Positions 60,569 to 64,000 of a stretch of 64,000 nt of DNA are shown piece after piece; positions within the stretch are counted from its first letter, which is position 1, and every line of letters starts with the position of its first letter. The position numbers were made by a program, and so were the translations under genes. The DNA lies in assembly GCF_000013005.1 (NCBI RefSeq), contig NC_007722.1, positions 935,501 to 999,500 of the forward strand, read 5' to 3'. This DNA comes from Erythrobacter litoralis HTCC2594. GTDB lineage: Bacteria > Pseudomonadota > Alphaproteobacteria > Sphingomonadales > Sphingomonadaceae. The notes beneath the pieces were generated by a model. That model saw only the letters and a program-made list of their open reading frames with translations. It ran no database searches and was not told where the DNA came from.

Positions 60569-60747
60569 GCAAGGACCGCTTTGAACGGCACAAGCAACCA
60601 TGGAATGGCGAAGAGGCGGGCAAATTGCGCCTCCTTGCATCCAAGGGGCAGGGCCTGAAGCAGATCGCGAAGGCCTTGGGTCGGAGCGAGGAGTCGACCA
60701 AGAGTTTCGCCAAGCAAAACAGAATCAAGATCGCGAGGAAACGCTAG
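60565..60747 (+). CDS. Small basic protein with HTH-like (SANT-type) core
   Basis: 60-residue basic protein: WNGEEAGKLRLLASKGQGLKQIAKALGRSEESTKSFAKQNRIKIAR. The pattern (Trp, Leu, then K-x-x-x-x-A-L-G-R-S-E-x-S-x-K) resembles the helix-turn-helix of GcrA/SANT-like DNA-binding proteins, i.e. x-I-A-K-x-L-G-R-S. The start GTG overlaps the topA stop by 4 nt (GTGA), so it is coupled to topA. No family name can be given with certainty. Confidence 0.62.
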   Translation: MSKDRFERHKQPWNGEEAGKLRLLASKGQGLKQIAKALGRSEESTKSFAKQNRIKIARKR

Positions 60748-60824
60748 CGGCGCTCGCGGATCGCCTGCGTTGGTAAATCCTTCAGAATTGGCGGTTAACA
60801 CGATCCCGAACACAGGGGCCGCAC

Positions 60825-61160
60825 GTGATCGAGATCGAAGTCCAGAACGAGACGCACCAGTCGCAGGATCGGCTGCGCTTTGCCGCCGTACCGCGTATCG
60901 GCGAAGGTCTTCGCCTGCGCGAAAAGAACGGCATGTGGGCGAGCTACGACGTGATCGACGTATGGTACCAGAAGGCCGATTTCGGCGATGTCTGGATGCC
61001 ATATCTCCATGTCCGCATGACCCCCGGCGAAACCGCTGGCGACAATGACGACGATGGGTATGGGGACGGCTACGACCGCGAATTCGACGACGATCTGGCC
61101 ATGCGGAGCGCAGCCTTTGCGAAACCGCGCGCACGGGGGATCGAACCATTCAAAATCTGA
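60825..61160 (+). CDS. Conserved-looking protein of unknown function
   Basis: 111-residue acidic protein, GTG start with CAGGGG upstream. The N-terminal half (EVQNETHQSQDRLRFAAVPRIGEGLRLREKNGMWASYDVIDVWYQKADFGDVWMPYLHVRM) looks like a compact beta-domain; then an Asp/Gly stretch (DNDDDGYGDGYDREFDDD) that could bind cations; a basic end. It precedes the response regulator; the two open frames are close and may be co-transcribed. Not recognised. Confidence 0.6.
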   Translation: MIEIEVQNETHQSQDRLRFAAVPRIGEGLRLREKNGMWASYDVIDVWYQKADFGDVWMPYLHVRMTPGETAGDNDDDGYGDGYDREFDDDLAMRSAAFAKPRARGIEPFKI

Positions 61161-61210
61161 TCAAACGCCGCACCGGGCCGACCAAGGACGGCACCGAAGC
61201 ACCGCAGGAA

Positions 61211-61741
61211 GTGGCCGTGCCCGCGCCGATGGACGGCGTGCCGGAAGTGCCGGTGCCTGCACCCGAAGCGCTGACATCGCAGGAAACCGAGGCGGTTGCC
61301 GAGGAACTCGAGCTCGATCCTGTCGAAGCCGCCGTCGCGGCGGCGCTGGCGGACAGGGACGGTGAGTACACCGCTGGTGGCAAACGCTGCCTCATCGTGG
61401 ACGACAGCCGCGTCGTGCGAAAACTCTCGCGCATGATCGCCGAGGATATGGGCTATCGCGTCGCCGAGGCCGAGAATGGCGAAGAAGCGCTGGCCCGCTG
61501 CGCCAAGGCGATGCCGGACCTGGTTATTACCGACTGGCAGATGCCGGTCATGAGTGGCGTCGATTTCGTCGCCAAACTGCGCGCCATCCCCGGCGCCGAC
61601 CGCACCAAAGTGATGTTCTGCACCTCCAAGGGCGAAACGACCGACATCCACGCAGGCATTTCGGCAGGCGCGGACGACTATATCGTCAAGCCGTTCGACG
61701 AGGCGAAGCTGAAAGCGAAGCTGGAGCGGTTGGTAACGTAA
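61211..61741 (+). CDS. Single-domain response regulator with long acidic N-terminus
   Basis: 176-residue CheY-like receiver preceded by ~55 residues rich in Pro, Ala, Glu (VPAPMDGVPEVPVPAPEAL...ETEAVAEELELDPVEAAVAAALAD). Receiver: CLIVDDSRVVRKLSRMIAEDMGYRVAEAENGEEAL, phospho-Asp in DLVITDWQMPVMSG, then VMFCTSKGE and DDYIVKPFDEAKL with the Lys. No output domain. The start is a GTG at 61211; GTG 61217 is also possible. The true start could be upstream, where no ATG/GTG/TTG is in frame before the preceding gene's stop. No kinase is nearby. Confidence 0.85.
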   Translation: MAVPAPMDGVPEVPVPAPEALTSQETEAVAEELELDPVEAAVAAALADRDGEYTAGGKRCLIVDDSRVVRKLSRMIAEDMGYRVAEAENGEEALARCAKAMPDLVITDWQMPVMSGVDFVAKLRAIPGADRTKVMFCTSKGETTDIHAGISAGADDYIVKPFDEAKLKAKLERLVT

Positions 61742-61800
61742 GCCTAATTCGTCGCGGAAATTGGGCTGGCACACTGACAACCTAAACCTATAACCGGCCA

Positions 61801-62058
61801 ATGGCGAAAAAGCGCATCATTGGTCGAATTGAATCCCTCAATACAGCCCTATGGCATGAAGCAATTCGGATTGAAAAACTCAAGCTGCGAGCTGAGGACT
61901 TAACCGCAGCCATTGAAGAAGCTCATTGGGCTTCAGCCCCTAGTGGATCGCTTCAGAAGTTTCGTGCGATGGAGTTCAAACTTATGGAGATCGAAAGCCA
62001 TCTCGAAGAACTTGCATGGAGTTTAGATGAGGTGGTCGACGACCTTACCGAACGCTAA
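61801..62058 (+). CDS. Short helical protein, orphan, lower GC
   Basis: 85-residue protein predicted to be almost all helix (LNTALWHEAIRIEKLKLRAEDLTAAIEEAHW...LQKFRAMEFKLMEIESHLEELAWSLDEVVDDL), perhaps a coiled-coil hairpin. The coding region is visibly poorer in G+C than its neighbours (for example codons CTC AAT ACA, TTA GAT), and there is no clear ribosome site, so recent gain is possible. Family not recognised. It ends 6 nt from the convergent era gene. Confidence 0.5.
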   Translation: MAKKRIIGRIESLNTALWHEAIRIEKLKLRAEDLTAAIEEAHWASAPSGSLQKFRAMEFKLMEIESHLEELAWSLDEVVDDLTER

Positions 62059-62064
62059 AAGAGC

Positions 62065-62979
62065 CTACCGCACCCAATCCAGCCCGATTTCTTCAAACAC
62101 CTCTTTGTTCTCGGCCCACTTCTCGTCGACTTTCACGTGCAGGAACAGGTGGACCGTCACGCCGAGAATCTCGCTCAGATCCTTGCGTGCCGCTTCGCCG
62201 ATGGCCTTGATGCGGCTTCCGCCCTTGCCGAGGACGATCGGGCGCTGGCTTTCGCGGGCGATGACGATTTGTTGGTGGATTTCCAGACTGCCATCCGGGC
62301 GCTGCTTGTACTGTTCGGGACGCACCGCGCTGTCATAGGGCAGTTCTTCGTGCAGCTGCTGGTATAATTGCTCGCGGGTGATCTCGGTCGCCAGCAGGCG
62401 TTCGCTGGCGTCGGAGACCTGATCTTCCGGGTAGTGCCACACGCCTTCGGGCATCAGCGCGGCGAGCGCATTTTTCATCTCCGGCACACCATCTCCTGTA
62501 AGCGCGGAAACGAAATAGATCTCGGCAAAGTCGACCTTTTGGGACAGGTCCTGTGCCAGCGCCAGCAGCGGCTCCTTCTTGGCGACATCGACTTTGTTGA
62601 GGACGAGGATCTTGCGCTCGGGCCGATCCTTCAGGCTTTCCAGCAACGGCTCCAGCTCGTGCCGCCGCTGCTTGACCGGATCGACCAGCAGCAGCACGGC
62701 ATCGGCGCTTTCGGCACCTTCCCAGGCTGCGCTCACCATCGCCCGGTCGAGCCGTCGCCGCGGCGCGAAAATGCCCGGCGTATCGACGAGGATCATCTGC
62801 GTCTTCGCGTCATCGCTTTCGTGCAGCGCAATGCCCAGCATGCGCGCACGCGTGGTCTGCGCCTTGGCGCTGGTGATCGCGACCTTCTGGCCGACCAGCT
62901 GGTTGACCAGCGTCGACTTGCCTGCATTGGGCGCACCCAGCACGGCCACGACACCGCATTTCGAAATTTTCTCAGTCAT
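62065..62979 (-). CDS. era: GTPase Era
   Basis: 304-residue GTPase for 16S rRNA/30S maturation. G1 GAPNAGKST, G3 DTPGI in ILVDTPGIFAP, G4 NKVD, and a C-terminal KH domain (IVIARESQRPIVLGKGGSRIKAIGEAARKDLSEILGVTVHLFLHVKV). ATG 62979 (MTEKISK) is the usual start; the open frame continues 21 codons upstream. It follows rnc on the same strand after 132 nt that contain a degenerate repeat-like stretch. Confidence 0.96.
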   Translation of the reverse strand: MTEKISKCGVVAVLGAPNAGKSTLVNQLVGQKVAITSAKAQTTRARMLGIALHESDDAKTQMILVDTPGIFAPRRRLDRAMVSAAWEGAESADAVLLLVDPVKQRRHELEPLLESLKDRPERKILVLNKVDVAKKEPLLALAQDLSQKVDFAEIYFVSALTGDGVPEMKNALAALMPEGVWHYPEDQVSDASERLLATEITREQLYQQLHEELPYDSAVRPEQYKQRPDGSLEIHQQIVIARESQRPIVLGKGGSRIKAIGEAARKDLSEILGVTVHLFLHVKVDEKWAENKEVFEEIGLDWVR

Positions 62980-63111
62980 ATGATCTCTCGACACGCGCTC
63001 GGCCTGCGGCCTCGGCTGCTGCTCGAGATGAACGGCAGTCAATGACCCCGTTCGTCCCGAGCGGACTTCGAGCGAGCCTGCAAGGCCTTGTCGAGAAGTC
63101 CAGTCGAGGGA

Positions 63112-63783
63112 TCACCCGAACTGCTCCATGAATTTCTTCGCTGCCTCGGTCTCGGCTTCCTGCTTGCTGCTGGCGGTCGCTTCCGCCGCGCCGACCTTGT
63201 GGACCTCGACCCGCACGGTGAATATCGCTGCGTGATCGGGGCCGGAACGGTCGACCAGCTCGTATTGCGGGGGCCGCCGCTGGTTGCCCGCGGCCCATTC
63301 CTGCAGCGCCGACTTGGGATGTTTCGAGCGGCCCGCCATGCCGTTCAGATCCTCGTCCCACAGGAGGTGGACCAGCGCGCAGGTCGGCCCGAAACCGGCA
63401 TCGAGATAATTCGCGCCGAGCAGCGCCTCGACCACGTCTCCGAGAATGTTGGTGCTCTGCGCCGCCCCATCCTCGCGCGCCTGCTTGCCGAGCACCAGGT
63501 GGTCGCTCAGCCCGATCCGTCGCCCGATCTTGGCGCAGGCGCCCTTGCTGACGAGCGCGTTCAGGCGCTGCGCCAGTGCGCCTTCCGATCCGCCGACCTT
63601 GCGAAAAAGGTGGTCGGAGATCGCCAGCCCCAGCACCCGGTCGCCGAGGAATTCGAGCCGCTGGTAGTCCCGCTCGGCCCCGGTGCTGCCGTGCGTCAAG
63701 GCTTCCAGCCACAGCTCGTCGTCTTCCACCGCGAAACCGGTATCGGCGAGCCATTGCAGGGTTTCGGGTGCGAGAATCGTCAT
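63112..63783 (-). CDS. rnc: Ribonuclease III
   Basis: 223-residue double-strand RNA nuclease. The RNase III signature is YQRLEFLGDRVLGLAISDHLF, and the second acidic cluster STNILGDVVEALLGANYLDAG. The dsRBD follows (HPKSALQEWAAGNQRRPPQYELVDRSGPDHAAIFTVRVEVHKVG...ASSKQEAETEAAKKFME). ATG 63783 overlaps the lepB stop as ATGA; GGGGAACGCCCT stands before it. Confidence 0.96.
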   Translation of the reverse strand: MTILAPETLQWLADTGFAVEDDELWLEALTHGSTGAERDYQRLEFLGDRVLGLAISDHLFRKVGGSEGALAQRLNALVSKGACAKIGRRIGLSDHLVLGKQAREDGAAQSTNILGDVVEALLGANYLDAGFGPTCALVHLLWDEDLNGMAGRSKHPKSALQEWAAGNQRRPPQYELVDRSGPDHAAIFTVRVEVHKVGAAEATASSKQEAETEAAKKFMEQFG

Positions 63784-64000
63784 AGGGCGTTCCCCATACG
63801 CTCGCCGCGAGCTGCCGTGAACCATGTCCAGGGCTTGAGCCATTCGGCGCCGCCATCGGTCGAGAACAGGACGCGGCGCGCCCTGCCGACCAGCAGGCCC
63901 TGCGAGAGCAGCCCAATGCCGCCCTGCGCTTCGGGCGGGAAGCGGCTGTCCTGCGAATTGTCGCGATTGTCGCCCAGCAGGAACAGCATGCCCTCGGGCA
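63780..64000 (-). CDS. lepB: Signal peptidase I, C-terminal part (5' end outside window)
   Basis: The last ~73 residues of LepB, open to the window edge. The family box D/E region PEGMLFLLGDNRDNSQDSRFPPEAQGGIGLLSQGLLVGRARRVLFS is clear (GDNRDNSxDSR). The catalytic Ser and Lys lie outside the window. The order lepB-rnc-era with ATGA overlap is the usual one in Alphaproteobacteria. Confidence 0.93.
   Translation of the reverse strand, partial: PEGMLFLLGDNRDNSQDSRFPPEAQGGIGLLSQGLLVGRARRVLFSTDGGAEWLKPWTWFTAARGERMGNAL

Noticed and set aside
58334..60640. A 768-codon open frame on the minus strand
   Set aside because: It is antisense to topA, whose motifs are all intact; no domain or ribosome site supports it.
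1..64000. CRISPR array, rRNA, tRNA, insertion sequence or prophage
   Set aside because: No regularly spaced repeats, no tRNA/rRNA signatures, and no transposase, integrase or phage structural protein among the coding regions.

Overview
The window (64 kb, GC-rich, dense genes with short gaps) comes from an alphaproteobacterium of the Sphingomonadales, family Erythrobacteraceae. The best marker is the LOV-HTH protein at 47278-47946. As far as I can recall it, its sequence is that of the blue-light transcription factor EL222 of Erythrobacter litoralis HTCC2594: 222 residues, with the photoactive Cys at position 75. The window is therefore probably that genome or a very close relative. No rRNA, tRNA, CRISPR array, integrase or transposase was seen.

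Positions 1-24.7 kb are an accessory copper and sulfur region. It opens with the end of a CusA-type RND pump, a CusF-like lipoprotein, a Tat-exported multicopper oxidase and a copper P-type ATPase (1-5.3 kb). Next is a reactive-sulfur module (5.3-9.9 kb): a BigR/SqrR-like persulfide-sensing ArsR repressor, a TauE/SafE permease, a DUF442 sulfurtransferase, a persulfide dioxygenase, a DoxX protein and a CstB-like metallo-beta-lactamase/rhodanese fusion. From 10.7 to 24.6 kb lies a large set of exported or membrane metal-stress genes. They are built around a cnrYXH-like anti-sigma/sensor/ECF sigma operon (16.2-17.5 kb) and a CopA-CopB operon (17.6-21.9 kb).

The main discovery is that five transcription units of this block each carry the element TTGAGGG, then exactly 16 nt, then CGTA, at a suitable distance upstream of the first gene. 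This defines a probable ECF sigma regulon. It joins the sigma operon itself, copAB, a methyltransferase/DUF411/DUF5676 operon, an amino-acid permease/glutaredoxin-MauE/ion-channel/DUF305/lipoprotein operon, and a small His/Met-rich periplasmic protein. The sulfur module lacks the element and has its own palindromic operator candidate.

From 24.9 kb on the content is housekeeping: acetate uptake and activation (DUF4212 + symporter, acs), enoyl-CoA hydratase and two acyl-CoA dehydrogenases, the trehalose set otsB-GH15-otsA, thioredoxin reductase, two MAPEG proteins, threonine dehydratase, and a polyamine cluster (carboxynorspermidine synthase, nspC, and an ornithine/lysine decarboxylase behind a speF-like leader RNA). 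These are followed by lemA/DUF3137, EL222 beside a PAS-GGDEF-EAL-PilZ protein, a TauD-type dioxygenase, hemA, murI, plsY, dprA, topA, a response regulator, and lepB-rnc-era.

Two repeat stories stand out here. A GxxExxY (PD-(D/E)XK-like) ORF is flanked by 40-nt inverted repeats (36/40 identical) and sits between the two norspermidine-pathway genes. A double-hairpin repeat, also present between genes at 38.0 kb, is inserted in frame within nspC.
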